The notes beneath the pieces are model-generated. The model was not told the origin of the DNA, did no database searches, and was given only the letters and a program-made list of their open reading frames with translations. A stretch of DNA of 64,000 nt from Pantoea cypripedii (GTDB lineage Bacteria; Pseudomonadota; Gammaproteobacteria; Enterobacterales; Enterobacteriaceae), in the NCBI RefSeq assembly GCF_002095535.1, contig NZ_MLJI01000001.1, positions 1,539,832 to 1,603,831 of the forward strand, written 5' to 3'. Position numbers and translations under genes: made by a program. This document shows, piece after piece, positions 31,318-40,676 of the stretch (the stretch's first letter is position 1; every line of letters begins with the position of its first letter).

Positions 31318-33343
31318 AACACGCTTTTCTCCGCGTGCGTCATCCGGTGATCACAGCTGGTTTCGCATGAAAGCCAGCGGTGAGAGTGCAGCGGATATTT
31401 ATATCTACGATGAGATTGGGTACTGGGGCGTCACTGCCCAGTCGTTTGCCGCCAGCCTGAAGGCGCTCGGCGACATTGATCACATCAATCTCCATATTCA
31501 CTCTCCAGGCGGCGATGTGTTCGACGGCATTGCCATTTACAACCTGCTGAATGCCCATTCAGCCACCAAAACGGTTTACATCGATGGCATTGCCGCTTCG
31601 ATGGCGTCCGTGATTGCAATGGTCGGCAACCCCATCATCATGCCTGAAAACGCCATGATGATGATCCATAAGCCCTGGGGAATTACCGGTGGTGATGCCA
31701 ACGATATGCGTGATTACGCCGACCTGCTGGATAAGGTGGAAGCAGTGCTCATCCCGTCTTATGCCAAAAAAACCGGCAAAACCACTGAAGAACTGGCCGG
31801 AATGCTGGGTGAAGAAACCTGGATGACCGCGCAGGAATGCATTGAACACGGCTTTGCCGATCAGTTAACCCCCGCAGTGCAGGCGATGGCCCGCATTAAC
31901 TCCAAACGTATTGAGGAATTCGAAGCTATGCCACGTTCTCTTAAAAACCTGCTGAATACTGCCCCGAAAGCGACTACCCCGACCAATCAGCAGTCAGCAC
32001 CACAGCCCACTGCACCGGTATCACAAGCCTTGCCGGTTGCAGCACCTGATGAAGCAGCCATCCGTGCGCAGATTCATGCCGAGCAGCGCCAGCGTGCGGA
32101 AGGTATCCGAAACCTGTTTGCCAGCTTTGGTGGTCGCCACCAGGAATTGCAGACCCAATGCCTGGAAGATATCGACTGTTCTGTTGATCAGGCAAAAGAT
32201 AAACTGCTGGCCGCGCTGGGTAAAGAAGCTACGCCGACCAACCGCAGCGCAGCCGCTACACACATTCATGCGAGCAACGGTAATTTTACCGGTGACAATA
32301 TCCGTCAGGCACTGATGGCGCGTGCTGGCTATGAAAGCCGCGACAGTGAAAACCCGTTCAATGCCATGTCCATGCGTGAATATGCCCGTATGTCACTGAC
32401 TGAGCGCGGGATTGGTGTTGCGTCGTACAACCCGATGCAGATGGTGGGGCTGGCACTGACGCACGGCACCTCTGATTTCGGCAATATTCTGCTGGATGTG
32501 GCGAATAAATCCATCCTGATGGGCTGGGATGATGCGCCGGAAACGTTTGAAGAGTGGACCAAAAAAGGGCAGCTGTCGGACTTCAAAACGGCGCATCGCG
32601 TTGGCCTGGGTGGCTTCCCGTCACTGCGTCAGGTGCGTGAAGGTGCAGAATACAAATATGTCACCACGGGTGATAAGGGTGAAACCATCGCACTGGCGAC
32701 TTACGGCGAAATCTTCTCCATTACCCGCCAGGCAATCATCAATGACGATCTGAACCAGCTGACCGATGTTCCGCTGAAGATGGGCCGCGCCGCAAAAGCG
32801 ACCATCGGCGATCTGGTGTACGCCATTCTGACCGGTAATCCGAAAATGTCTGATGGTAAAGCACTGTTCAGCGCCGATCACGGCAACCTCGCCAGAGGTG
32901 GTATCGATGTGACCGGACTTGACGCCGCCCGTCAGCTGATGCGCCGCCATAAAGATGGCACTTCCAAGCGTACCCTGAATATCCGTCCGGCATTCCTGCT
33001 GGTACCGACCGCACTGGAAACCCTCGCTAACCAGACGGTGAAATCTGCCAGCGTAAAAGGTGCGGATGTTAACGCCGGTGTCATCAACCCGATCCAGAAC
33101 TTCGCCAGCATCATTGCTGAGCCGCGACTTGACGATGACAGCGCATCCAAATGGTATCTGTCAGCAGCCCAAGGTATGGACACTATTGAGGTTGCTTACC
33201 TTAACGGTGTGGATGCGCCTTACATCGACCAGATGGAAGGGTTTAACACGGACGGCATCGCCACGAAAGTGCGCATTGATGCCGGTGTGGCCCCGCTTGA
33301 TTATCGTGGTCTGGTCAAATCTGACGGAGATCAGGGTTCCTGA
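31295..33343 (+). CDS. ClpP-like prohead protease fused to major capsid protein
   Basis: This 682-residue fusion has a ClpP/S14-type protease at about 30-200, with HSPGGDVFDGIAIYNLL, nucleophile Ser102 in GIAASMAS and His125 in MMMIHKPWG, then a Pro/Ala/Gln-rich linker and scaffold-like coil (about 225-330), then the capsid domain (about 380-680, with VGLALTHGTSDFGNILLDVANK and IFSITRQAIINDDLNQL). The protease should cleave itself and the scaffold away during maturation. GTG 31295 is chosen because AAAGGGG lies six bases upstream; longer frames inside the portal gene lack support. Confidence 0.88.
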   Translation: MVSKKKSKTRFSPRASSGDHSWFRMKASGESAADIYIYDEIGYWGVTAQSFAASLKALGDIDHINLHIHSPGGDVFDGIAIYNLLNAHSATKTVYIDGIAASMASVIAMVGNPIIMPENAMMMIHKPWGITGGDANDMRDYADLLDKVEAVLIPSYAKKTGKTTEELAGMLGEETWMTAQECIEHGFADQLTPAVQAMARINSKRIEEFEAMPRSLKNLLNTAPKATTPTNQQSAPQPTAPVSQALPVAAPDEAAIRAQIHAEQRQRAEGIRNLFASFGGRHQELQTQCLEDIDCSVDQAKDKLLAALGKEATPTNRSAAATHIHASNGNFTGDNIRQALMARAGYESRDSENPFNAMSMREYARMSLTERGIGVASYNPMQMVGLALTHGTSDFGNILLDVANKSILMGWDDAPETFEEWTKKGQLSDFKTAHRVGLGGFPSLRQVREGAEYKYVTTGDKGETIALATYGEIFSITRQAIINDDLNQLTDVPLKMGRAAKATIGDLVYAILTGNPKMSDGKALFSADHGNLARGGIDVTGLDAARQLMRRHKDGTSKRTLNIRPAFLLVPTALETLANQTVKSASVKGADVNAGVINPIQNFASIIAEPRLDDDSASKWYLSAAQGMDTIEVAYLNGVDAPYIDQMEGFNTDGIATKVRIDAGVAPLDYRGLVKSDGDQGS

Positions 33344-33363
33344 TAGTCAACCAGCAGTTAACC

Positions 33364-33382
33364 GCCCGTAAGGGCTTTTTTT
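33364..33382 (+). terminator. Short terminator behind the capsid gene
   Basis: GCCC, loop GTAA, GGGC followed by seven T. The stem is short, so termination may be partial within the late operon. Confidence 0.55.
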
Positions 33383-33422
33383 ATACCTGAAATCCGGCTT
33401 CCGGGCCGGATGGAGAAAGAAG

Positions 33423-33782
33423 ATGGCTAAGAATTTCGTACAGAACGGTAACACTATTCCCTTGCTTAACTCAGGTTCAGAAGTGATTGCCAGCGGTGAT
33501 CTTGTGGTGGTCGGCAATATTGTGGCGATCGCCATCACCGATATTGCGGAGCAGGACACGGGCGACGGCTTCACGGAGGGCGTTTTCCAGCTGCCGAAAG
33601 TCAGTGCGGATGCGTTCACACAAGGTGCAGCGGTGTATGTCAGTAATGGCACTGCGCAGGCCAGCGCAGTGGATGGCACCTTTGCCGGTATTGCCTGGGA
33701 AAGTGCGGTAGCTGGCACCACGGTGGTGAATGTGAAGATCAATGCAGGCGCAGCACCGGCTGCGGCGGCAAGTGGCGGCTAA
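33423..33782 (+). CDS. DUF2190 capsid cement/decoration protein
   Basis: This 119-residue protein has the DUF2190 pattern: MAKNFVQNGNTIPLLNSG, ASGDLVVVGNIVAIAITDI and a beta-rich body ending in an Ala/Gly tail. It has a head-decoration role comparable to lambda gpD. It lies between the capsid and head-tail connector genes. AGAAAGAAG precedes ATG 33423. Confidence 0.85.
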   Translation: MAKNFVQNGNTIPLLNSGSEVIASGDLVVVGNIVAIAITDIAEQDTGDGFTEGVFQLPKVSADAFTQGAAVYVSNGTAQASAVDGTFAGIAWESAVAGTTVVNVKINAGAAPAAAASGG

Positions 33783-34050
33783 TCTGTTTGACCGGATGGC
33801 CGCACGCATGGATGACGTGACGGCCAGACGGTTTGGCCGGGTTGCGGCTATCAGCGGCCAGGAGGTGACAGTCGTTGAAAGTCATTTCCTGGCTGAAATG
33901 GGCGCACTGAGCGGTGACGGGCTGTCGCTGGTGGTTTTTGACGCGGTATACCGGGCCAGAACAGGTGACAGCGTTATCTATCAGGGCAATGAATACAGCG
34001 TGACACGTCACGCTGTATTTAATGGAAAGTCACAAATCTGGCTGGAGTAG
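33772..34050 (+). CDS. Head-tail connector-type protein
   Basis: This 92-residue protein starts at GTG 33772 inside the end of the decoration gene, giving (M)AANLFDRMAARMDDVTARRFG, the usual beginning of this small phage head-tail family (lambda FII position). The rest is beta-rich (AAISGQEVTVVESHFLAEMG, IYQGNEYSVTRHAVF). The length fits connector proteins. The ribosome site is weak, suggesting translational coupling. Confidence 0.7.
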   Translation: MAANLFDRMAARMDDVTARRFGRVAAISGQEVTVVESHFLAEMGALSGDGLSLVVFDAVYRARTGDSVIYQGNEYSVTRHAVFNGKSQIWLE

Positions 34051-34053
34051 CTG

Positions 34054-34608
34054 ATGAGCATAAAAGGACTGGAGCAGGCGATAGCTAACCTGAACAGCAT
34101 CAGTAAGACTGCCGTTCCGCGCGCTTCATCTCAGGCCGTTAACCGCGTGGCCGTTCGGGCCATAGGGCGAAGTAGCTCCGTTGTTTCGCGTGACACCCGC
34201 GTGCAGCGAAAGCTGGTTATGCAGCGATCTAAGCTGAAAAAAGCCTCCGTGAATAACCCGGTGGCTACCCTGCGGGTTAACCGTGGCGATTTGCCTGCCA
34301 TCAAGCTGGGCCTGGCTCGTGTGCAGCTTTCCCGCCGTATCGGGCGCACGCGCGGCGCTGATAGCGTGCTGAAAATCGGGAAATTCGATTTTCCGGGAGC
34401 GTTTATTCAGCGGCTGGCAAACGGGCGCTGGCACGTTCTGCGAAGGACGGGGAAAACCCGTTATCCGGTTGAAGTGGTCAAGATTCCGATGTCCGTTCCT
34501 CTCACCACAGCTTTTAAGGACCAGCTTCCGAAGCTGATGGATACGGATATGCCAAAGGAAATGGCCGCAGCCCTTAAAAATCAGTTCAGGATAATCATCA
34601 AGCGATGA
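34054..34608 (+). CDS. Minor tail protein Z-like
   Basis: This 184-residue basic protein has the gpZ-family pattern GLEQAIANLNSISKTAVPRASSQAVNRVA and the repeat-like SVVSRDTRVQRKLVMQRSKLKKA. Lambda gpZ acts at tail completion and affects positioning of DNA for injection. It lies directly before gpU and overlaps it by ATGA, matching lambda order. Confidence 0.85.
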   Translation: MSIKGLEQAIANLNSISKTAVPRASSQAVNRVAVRAIGRSSSVVSRDTRVQRKLVMQRSKLKKASVNNPVATLRVNRGDLPAIKLGLARVQLSRRIGRTRGADSVLKIGKFDFPGAFIQRLANGRWHVLRRTGKTRYPVEVVKIPMSVPLTTAFKDQLPKLMDTDMPKEMAAALKNQFRIIIKR

Positions 34609-35009
34609 ATAAGCACATTCTTATCCGAAAGGCCGTTATTGATTCACTGAATACGGCTATCACTGACGCATCAGTACGCTGGTATGACGGGCGACCAGCA
34701 ACCCTTAATGCTGATGAATTACCTGCCGTGGCGGTTTACCTGACAGATGCACAGCCTACCGGCAGCGTACTTGACGCCGATGAATGGCAGGCCGTTCTGC
34801 ATGTGGAGGTGTTCCTGAAGGCGTCCAGCCCTGATTCCGAGCTGGATAGCTGGGTTGAAAACAATATTTACCCTGCTTTTGCTGATATGCCCGCGCTGTC
34901 GGCACTGGCTGAAACGGTTGTTGCGGAAGGGTACGACTACCAGCGCGATGACGAAATGGCGACGTGGGGGTCTGCTGACCTGCGTCACACACTGACGTAT
35001 TACCTGTGA
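34605..35009 (+). CDS. Tail terminator protein U
   Basis: This 134-residue protein matches lambda gpU in [62 protein letters not shown] and the end [12 protein letters not shown]. It caps the tail tube and stops tail growth at the length set by the tape measure. Confidence 0.93.
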   Translation: MNKHILIRKAVIDSLNTAITDASVRWYDGRPATLNADELPAVAVYLTDAQPTGSVLDADEWQAVLHVEVFLKASSPDSELDSWVENNIYPAFADMPALSALAETVVAEGYDYQRDDEMATWGSADLRHTLTYYL

Positions 35010-35016
35010 GGATAGC

Positions 35017-35502
35017 ATGCCTACTACATCTACTACTGATCCGGTCAAAGGTGCCGGGACCACCCTATGGATTTACAGCGGCGACGGTGACCCGTATGCG
35101 AATCCCCTTGAGGATACTGACTGGACGCGCCTGGCGAAAATCAAGGACCTGACGCCGGGAGAAATGACGGCAGATTCCTATGATGATACCTACCTGGATG
35201 ATGATGATGCGGACTGGAACGCAACAGCGCAGGGGGCAAAATCATCCGGTGATACCTCATTCACACTGGCATGGAAACCCGGTGAAACGGGGCAACAGGA
35301 CCTCGTTAACTGGTTTTACTCCGGTGATGTGCGGGGTTACAAAATCCGCTATCCCAATGGCACGGTAGATGTATTCCGTGCCTGGGTGAGCAGCCTGGGT
35401 AAAGCCGTACCGGCCAAAGAAATCATTACCCGTACCGTAAAAGTGACTAACAGCGGTCGCCCGTCCCTGGCTGAAACACAGCTGGCTGAATCCGGCTCAT
35501 AA
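35017..35502 (+). CDS. Major tail tube protein V-like (no Ig domain)
   Basis: This 161-residue tail tube protein has [19 protein letters not shown], an acidic run [13 protein letters not shown] and [30 protein letters not shown], as in the lambda gpV N-domain. Lambda gpV is 246 residues with a C-terminal Ig-like domain; this protein ends without it, giving a smooth tail tube. It lies between U and G as in lambda. Confidence 0.88.
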   Translation: MPTTSTTDPVKGAGTTLWIYSGDGDPYANPLEDTDWTRLAKIKDLTPGEMTADSYDDTYLDDDDADWNATAQGAKSSGDTSFTLAWKPGETGQQDLVNWFYSGDVRGYKIRYPNGTVDVFRAWVSSLGKAVPAKEIITRTVKVTNSGRPSLAETQLAESGS

Positions 35503-35511
35503 GGAGGTTTC

Positions 35512-35925
35512 ATGTTTCTGAAGAAGGAAGAGTTCACCTTTAACGGTGAGTCAGTAACGGTTTCTGAGCTTTCCGCTCTGCAACGCATTGAGATGCTTGA
35601 ATACCTTGCCAGAGAAGAGAGGGCGCAGAAGTCTGTGTCTGAAAATGAGCCGGAAGAGGTGAAAGCCGCAGGTCTGGTCGGGGTGAACATTCGCGCCGGT
35701 GCGCGTCTGGTTGCCATGTCGCTCTGGCATGGCACCGATAAAACGCTCTCCGTTGATGATCTGCATCAGCAGGTGCTTGAGACATGGCCCGTAGAGGCAA
35801 TCGGAAAAGCTGATACGCAGGTAAAGCTGCTGTCGGGCATGATCAAGCCTGTCACCTCCGATGAGGAAGCAGCAGAGGATACCGCAGAGGAAGAGGCCGA
35901 GCCGGAATCCCTGCAAAAGTCCTGA
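35512..35925 (+). CDS. Tail assembly protein G
   Basis: This 137-residue chaperone has the gpG pattern MFLKKEEFTFNGESVTVSEL, SALQRIEMLEYLAR and LVAMSLWHGTDKT, with an acidic tail. It binds the tape measure during tail assembly. It ends at TGA 35923. About ten bases earlier, GCAAAAG may allow a -1 shift to make the longer G-T protein. Confidence 0.9.
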   Translation: MFLKKEEFTFNGESVTVSELSALQRIEMLEYLAREERAQKSVSENEPEEVKAAGLVGVNIRAGARLVAMSLWHGTDKTLSVDDLHQQVLETWPVEAIGKADTQVKLLSGMIKPVTSDEEAAEDTAEEEAEPESLQKS

Positions 35926-36269
35926 CCCGCGAGCAGAAATTTGTGATGAAGCTGGCAAGGGAGTTTCACCGGCCTGACTGGCGTGCAATGCTCGCCGGTA
36001 TGACGTCCAGTGAGCTGGAGCAATGGCACGAATTTTACCAGGAAAATCATTTCTCTGATGCCCTTCTTGATGCGCATTTCGCCGCGCTTAACCTTACCGT
36101 CTTCACGCTTGCTTGCGGGGAAAATGACCTGACCCCCGGCCACTTCAGCCTGCTTTCCCCTGCCTTAACCCGTGCATTACCTGAGCCGGATGAGGACCAC
36201 GATGAAAAAATGATGGCGCTCGCTGAGGGCGTTCACGGAGGTGTGCGCTATGGCCCAGTCAGTGGGTGA
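35913..36269 (+). CDS. Tail assembly protein T, made as a -1 frameshift extension of G
   Basis: The frame one base back from G is open from about 35865 through 36269 and encodes TREQKFVMKLAREFHRPDWRAM and WHEFYQENHFSD, the gpT-type extension. A -1 slip on the lysine codon AAG at 35917 (sequence GCAAAAG, 35913-35919) would join the two. The site is not a canonical XXXYYYZ heptamer; only the A-site lysine re-pairs well. The T part contacts the tape measure and tube protein in lambda. ATG 35946 exists, but free T is not expected. Confidence 0.72.
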   Translation, partial: AKVLTREQKFVMKLAREFHRPDWRAMLAGMTSSELEQWHEFYQENHFSDALLDAHFAALNLTVFTLACGENDLTPGHFSLLSPALTRALPEPDEDHDEKMMALAEGVHGGVRYGPVSG

Positions 36270-38823
36270 TCTTGTCGTCAGCCTTGATGTAGACAGCACA
36301 AAATTTACTGAGCAACTGACCATTGCCCGAAATCAGATTAAGGGTTTCGGCACGGACTCGGACAGCGCGACGAAGCAGGCCGTCAATGCTTTTACCCGTC
36401 AGGAGCTGGCCGCGCAGCGCGCAGGGATTTCACTTGGACAGTATCGCGCCGCAATGCGCACACTGCCCGCACAGTTTACGGATATCGCTACACAGTTAGC
36501 GGGCGGTCAGAGTCCCTGGCTCATCCTGTTGCAGCAGGGCGGGCAGATTAAGGACTCTTTTGGCGGGCTGCGCCCGATGTTCACGGGGTTACTGAGCACC
36601 ATCACCCCGACAGCCCTCGGTGTTGGTGTACTTGCCGCTGCGGTGGGCACGCTGGGCTACGCCTATTTAAAAGGTCAGAGTCTCGCCAGTGACTTTAACA
36701 AATCACTGGTGATTACCGGTTACCGGGCCGGACAGACAGCGAACAATCTGCTGTTTATTGCCGAGACGATGGAGAAAAGCGGCGCATCTTTTACGGGGGG
36801 TGTTGATGCACTGAATGCCCTGGCAAAAGCAGGAGCCAATCTCGGTACGCAATATCAGTCCGTTGCGTCATCTATTTCTGCTCTTTCTGCGGCCACTGGC
36901 ACCAAAGTTGAAGACCTGGCGGCAGTATTCGGCAAAATTACCAGCGACCCGACCAGTGGTCTTACTGCAATGGCGCAGCAGTACGGCCATGTTACCGCTC
37001 AGCAGCTTGATTACGTCCAGTCTCTTCAGGATGCGGGAAAATACACTGACGCGCTGAATTATGCGAATGGTGTTGCATCAGCAGGATTTGCTGAAATGGC
37101 CGGTAACGTCCGCAACAACATGGGGTCTCTTGAAACTGCTGCCGCAGCCGTAGGCAGTGCGTTTAAATCCATGTGGAATTCACTGCTTGATATCGGTCGC
37201 GCGCAGTCCCTCCAGTCACAGCTGGCAGATGCTACCGATAAACTTTACGACCTGGATAAAGCGCTGCGTAGTTCCAGTGCGCAGGGTCAGCAGCGGGTGG
37301 GGCTGGAAAATGCCCGTGATCTTGCCCGTCAGCAGGTCGCATCACTCACCGATCAGCTGCATGCCGAGCAGCGTAAAACCGATGAGCAGCAGAAACAGGC
37401 CACACTTCAGCAAAGCTCTCTGCTGAATCAGCAGCATTTCCAGACCCTTGCCGATGCCGGTCTGACTAAAGCCGAACAGCGCACGCAGGAAGAGGCGCGA
37501 CTCAACGAATACATCGAGGAGCGGCGTAAACTCGGGCAGGCGTTAAGCAATGAGGAAATTGCGCAGATTCGCAAAGGCATTGCGGAGAAGTACAAGGACC
37601 CGAAGACACCCAAAACACCCGGCGTAAAGGTTTCAGCCGGTGATCAGGCTTCTGACAGCGCGCAGGGTGAGCTGATTGCTCTGCAAAGCCAGCTGGATGT
37701 GCTTAAGCAGCATACCAGTGTTAACGATGTCATCAGTCAGCAGCGTAAGGACCTCTGGCAGACTGAAGCGCAATACAGTGTGATTGAACAGGCGTCTCAG
37801 ACAAGATCGCTGTCAGCACAGGAAAAATCCCTGCTGGCACACAAGGATGAAACGCTGGAGTACAAGCGGCAGCTTGCCGACCTGGGCGATAAAGTTGCCG
37901 CCCAGCAGCGCCTGAACGCGCTTGCAGATCAGGCAAATAAGTTTGCACAGCAGCAGTCAGCGAAACGGGCAGAAATTGCCGCGCAGGAGCAGGGTATATC
38001 GCAGCGGCAGGCCGAGCGCGCCGCAACGATGCAGCGTTTGCAGGAAGCCTATTCCTATAATCCCCAGGCACTTCAGAGCGTTCTCCAGGAGCAGCAGAAA
38101 ACCTACGATGCAGAGGATGCATTACGGTCTGACTGGCTGGCCGGTGCAAAAGCAGGCTGGGCAGAATACCAGGATGATGCCAGCAATGTTTTCACCTCCG
38201 TTCAGCAGATCGCACAGTCGGCCTATTCTGGTCTTGCGGATCAGCTGACAAGCCTTGAAACGACCGGTAAAGCCAGCTTTAAAAACTTCACCTCATCCAT
38301 TCTGAAAATGATAGTGGAGGTTATTAACCGCCTGCTGGTGGCTTATGCCATTCAGGCGGCGATGGGCTGGATTACAGGAAGTGCAGCAACGGGTTCGGCA
38401 GCTTCAGCAGGGGCAGCATCCGGGACCGGCGCTATGGGTCTGCCGACCAGTTACACAGGGTACGACTCGGGCGGATTTACTGGTCCGGGTGGAAAATACG
38501 AGCCAGCTGGTGTTGTTCACCGTGGGGAGTTTGTTTTCACCAAAGAGGCAACCAGCCGACTCGGTGTTTCCAATCTTTACAGTCTTATGCGGGGTTACGC
38601 AACGGGCGGGCTGGTGGGTGGCAGCATGATGACGTCATCTTCGGGAGGCGGTATCAGCGTCTATGCGCCGGTCACGATTGGGCAGCAGGGCGGCGATGGC
38701 AGTATCAACACGGCCAGCACCACCAATACGGCTAATCAGTTGCAGGGTATTATCCAGACTCTCCTTACTGACAGGCTCAGGAAAGAACTTAGTCCGGGCG
38801 GAATTCTCTATAAAAGGGGCTAA
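36250..38823 (+). CDS. Tape measure protein (lambda gpH family)
   Basis: This 857-residue tape measure sets tail length and is ejected with the DNA. The N-terminus AQSVGDLVVSLDVDSTKF and the blocks LAGGQSPWLILLQQGGQIKDSFGG and LGYAYLKG are typical of lambda gpH. Long coiled coils fill about 340-640, hydrophobic segments lie near 115-145 and 690-720, and the end is Gly/Ser-rich. ATG 36250 has GGAGG eight bases upstream. The gene starts within the end of T. Confidence 0.92.
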   Translation: MAQSVGDLVVSLDVDSTKFTEQLTIARNQIKGFGTDSDSATKQAVNAFTRQELAAQRAGISLGQYRAAMRTLPAQFTDIATQLAGGQSPWLILLQQGGQIKDSFGGLRPMFTGLLSTITPTALGVGVLAAAVGTLGYAYLKGQSLASDFNKSLVITGYRAGQTANNLLFIAETMEKSGASFTGGVDALNALAKAGANLGTQYQSVASSISALSAATGTKVEDLAAVFGKITSDPTSGLTAMAQQYGHVTAQQLDYVQSLQDAGKYTDALNYANGVASAGFAEMAGNVRNNMGSLETAAAAVGSAFKSMWNSLLDIGRAQSLQSQLADATDKLYDLDKALRSSSAQGQQRVGLENARDLARQQVASLTDQLHAEQRKTDEQQKQATLQQSSLLNQQHFQTLADAGLTKAEQRTQEEARLNEYIEERRKLGQALSNEEIAQIRKGIAEKYKDPKTPKTPGVKVSAGDQASDSAQGELIALQSQLDVLKQHTSVNDVISQQRKDLWQTEAQYSVIEQASQTRSLSAQEKSLLAHKDETLEYKRQLADLGDKVAAQQRLNALADQANKFAQQQSAKRAEIAAQEQGISQRQAERAATMQRLQEAYSYNPQALQSVLQEQQKTYDAEDALRSDWLAGAKAGWAEYQDDASNVFTSVQQIAQSAYSGLADQLTSLETTGKASFKNFTSSILKMIVEVINRLLVAYAIQAAMGWITGSAATGSAASAGAASGTGAMGLPTSYTGYDSGGFTGPGGKYEPAGVVHRGEFVFTKEATSRLGVSNLYSLMRGYATGGLVGGSMMTSSSGGGISVYAPVTIGQQGGDGSINTASTTNTANQLQGIIQTLLTDRLRKELSPGGILYKRG

Positions 38824-39164
38824 TGGTGACAGATACATTCAGCTGGAAAACGCGTAAATCTGCCCAGGGCACGGAATCAGTAAGTACCGTTCAGGCGCAG
38901 TTCGGGGACGGCTATAAGCAGATAGCCGGGAATGGAATCAATACGGCGTCAGAAGTCTGGAATCTCGACTGGACCGGGACGCGGGCGGATGCGGCAGCAC
39001 TGCGCGATTTTCTGCGCAGCCACGTTATTTCGTCATTCTGGTGGATAAACCCATGGGGAGAAAAGAATCTTTACCGGGTTAAGTTTGACTCTATAGCGGT
39101 CAGCTTTCCTACCGGTAAAAAGGCCACGCTTTCGTTCACTTTTGAACAGGCATTCGCGCCCTGA
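38823..39164 (+). CDS. Minor tail protein M
   Basis: This 113-residue tail-tip protein has the gpM pattern: TFSWKTRKSAQGTES, VQAQFGDGYKQI, FLRSHVISSFWWINPWGEKN and the end TLSFTFEQAFAP. It forms the distal-tail ring below the tube. Its start shares a base with the tape measure stop. Confidence 0.9.
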   Translation: MVTDTFSWKTRKSAQGTESVSTVQAQFGDGYKQIAGNGINTASEVWNLDWTGTRADAAALRDFLRSHVISSFWWINPWGEKNLYRVKFDSIAVSFPTGKKATLSFTFEQAFAP

Positions 39165-39182
39165 CAGGGCAGATAACTAACA

Positions 39183-39205
39183 GGACGCTCGGGCGTCCTT
39201 TTTTT
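39183..39205 (+). terminator. Terminator between M and L
   Basis: GGACGC, loop TCGG, GCGTCC followed by seven T, 19 bp past the M stop. Within a Q-antiterminated operon it would be read through. Confidence 0.8.
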
Positions 39206-39216
39206 ATGGGCTAAAT

Positions 39217-39954
39217 ATGAGCTTTACAGCGGATATTCAGCAGCTGGAGCCGGGGCAGCTGGTCCAGCTTATTGAGATTGATGGCACCGGTTTTGGCATG
39301 GCAGACATCCTGAGATTTCACGCCCTCAATATTTCTTCTGAAGGCTGGGCAGCTTTTGCTGCCGGAAATCTTCCGGCCATCATCTGGCAGGGCAATCAGT
39401 ATGATCCTCACCCCTACGAGCTGAAAGGGGTGGAGCTGAGCAGCACCGGGTCACAGCCAGCGCCAACGCTTTCCGTAGGCAACGTCGGAAACTATGTAAC
39501 GGCGCTATGCCTTCAGTATGACGATCTGGTCAAAGCGAAGGTAAAGATACACACCACGCTGTTTAAATACCTGGATGCGGCAAACTGGACGGCAGGTAAT
39601 CCTAATGCCAGTCCGGTAGATGAACGCGTTCAGCTGTTTTATGTGAATGAGAAATCGAAGGAAACCCGCAGCCAGGTTGATTTTGAACTGTGTTCTCCTT
39701 TTGACCTTCAGAGCCTGCAACTCCCTTCCAGGCAGATCACACCGGTATGCACCTGGTGCATGCGGGGCTGGTATCGCACGGGCACCGGCTGCGACTACAA
39801 CGGTACGGATTACTTTCTGAAAGACGGCACGCCAACGGCTGATCCCTCCCTTGATGTGTGCGGCGGGCGGCTCAGTGACTGCCGGTTGCGATTCGGTTCT
39901 GAAAACCCGATGCCATTCGGCGGCTTCCCCGCTGGAAACCTTCAGGGCAAATAA
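39217..39954 (+). CDS. Minor tail protein L
   Basis: This 245-residue baseplate-hub protein is of the gpL type, with blocks LEPGQLVQLIEIDGTGFG, GVELSSTGSQPAPTLSVGN and a C-terminal domain where Cys residues in CTWCMRGWYR, TGCDY, DVCGG and SDCRLRFG could hold the iron-sulfur cluster known for lambda gpL. It lies between M and K as in lambda. Confidence 0.9.
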   Translation: MSFTADIQQLEPGQLVQLIEIDGTGFGMADILRFHALNISSEGWAAFAAGNLPAIIWQGNQYDPHPYELKGVELSSTGSQPAPTLSVGNVGNYVTALCLQYDDLVKAKVKIHTTLFKYLDAANWTAGNPNASPVDERVQLFYVNEKSKETRSQVDFELCSPFDLQSLQLPSRQITPVCTWCMRGWYRTGTGCDYNGTDYFLKDGTPTADPSLDVCGGRLSDCRLRFGSENPMPFGGFPAGNLQGK

Positions 39955-39956
39955 TC

Positions 39957-40676
39957 ATGCGTGAAAAAATCATGAACGCCATACGTGAGCACGTCGCGGC
40001 AGAGTACCCGAATGAAGCATGCGGGGTGATTATTCAGGACGGTCAGTCACAGGAATACATCCGCTGCCGGAATATCTCCGATACGCCCAAAGAGCATTTC
40101 ACGCTGTCACCTGATGACATGGCTGAAGCGGAAAGTCGGGGCGAGGTTCTGATGGTAGTTCACTCGCACCCGGATGTGGTGCAGCTGATACCGTCTGAGC
40201 TTGACCGCATTCAGTGTGACCATTCCGGCGTTGAGTGGGGGATCATGTCGTGGCCTGACGGGGATTTTTGCACGATTTCCCCGCGTGGCGATCGCGAGCT
40301 GGCCGGGCGGCGCTGGGTACTGGGACATGCCGACTGCTGGTCGCTGGTCCGTGATTATTTCCGGCTGGAACACGGCATTACGCTGGGTAACTGGTCCGTT
40401 GATTACGAGTGGTGGGTGGACGGCAACGAAAACCGCTACGACGATAACTGGCAGCGCGAGGGCTTCATGGAAGTCGATGCAACCGCCATGCAGCCCGGCG
40501 ATGTGATCATGATGCGGGTACGGGCACCCGTGACCAACCATGCTGCCGTGTATCTTGGCAATAACAACATCCTCCATCACGCCTTTGGCAACCTTTCCGC
40601 CCGCGTGCCTTACGGCAAATATTACCGTGACCGTACCGTGCGGATAGTCCGGCATAAGGAGTTATTCAGTGCTTAA
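39957..40676 (+). CDS. Tail protein K: JAMM peptidase plus NlpC/P60 domain
   Basis: This 239-residue protein has an N-terminal Mov34/JAMM domain with the zinc motif H69-S-H71-P and S80-x2-D83, and a C-terminal NlpC/P60 peptidoglycan endopeptidase with C127 in ADCWSLVRDYF and His in TNHAAVYLGN. It takes part in tail tip assembly and probably in local cell-wall opening during DNA entry. Its end overlaps gpI by eight bases. Confidence 0.9.
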   Translation: MREKIMNAIREHVAAEYPNEACGVIIQDGQSQEYIRCRNISDTPKEHFTLSPDDMAEAESRGEVLMVVHSHPDVVQLIPSELDRIQCDHSGVEWGIMSWPDGDFCTISPRGDRELAGRRWVLGHADCWSLVRDYFRLEHGITLGNWSVDYEWWVDGNENRYDDNWQREGFMEVDATAMQPGDVIMMRVRAPVTNHAAVYLGNNNILHHAFGNLSARVPYGKYYRDRTVRIVRHKELFSA

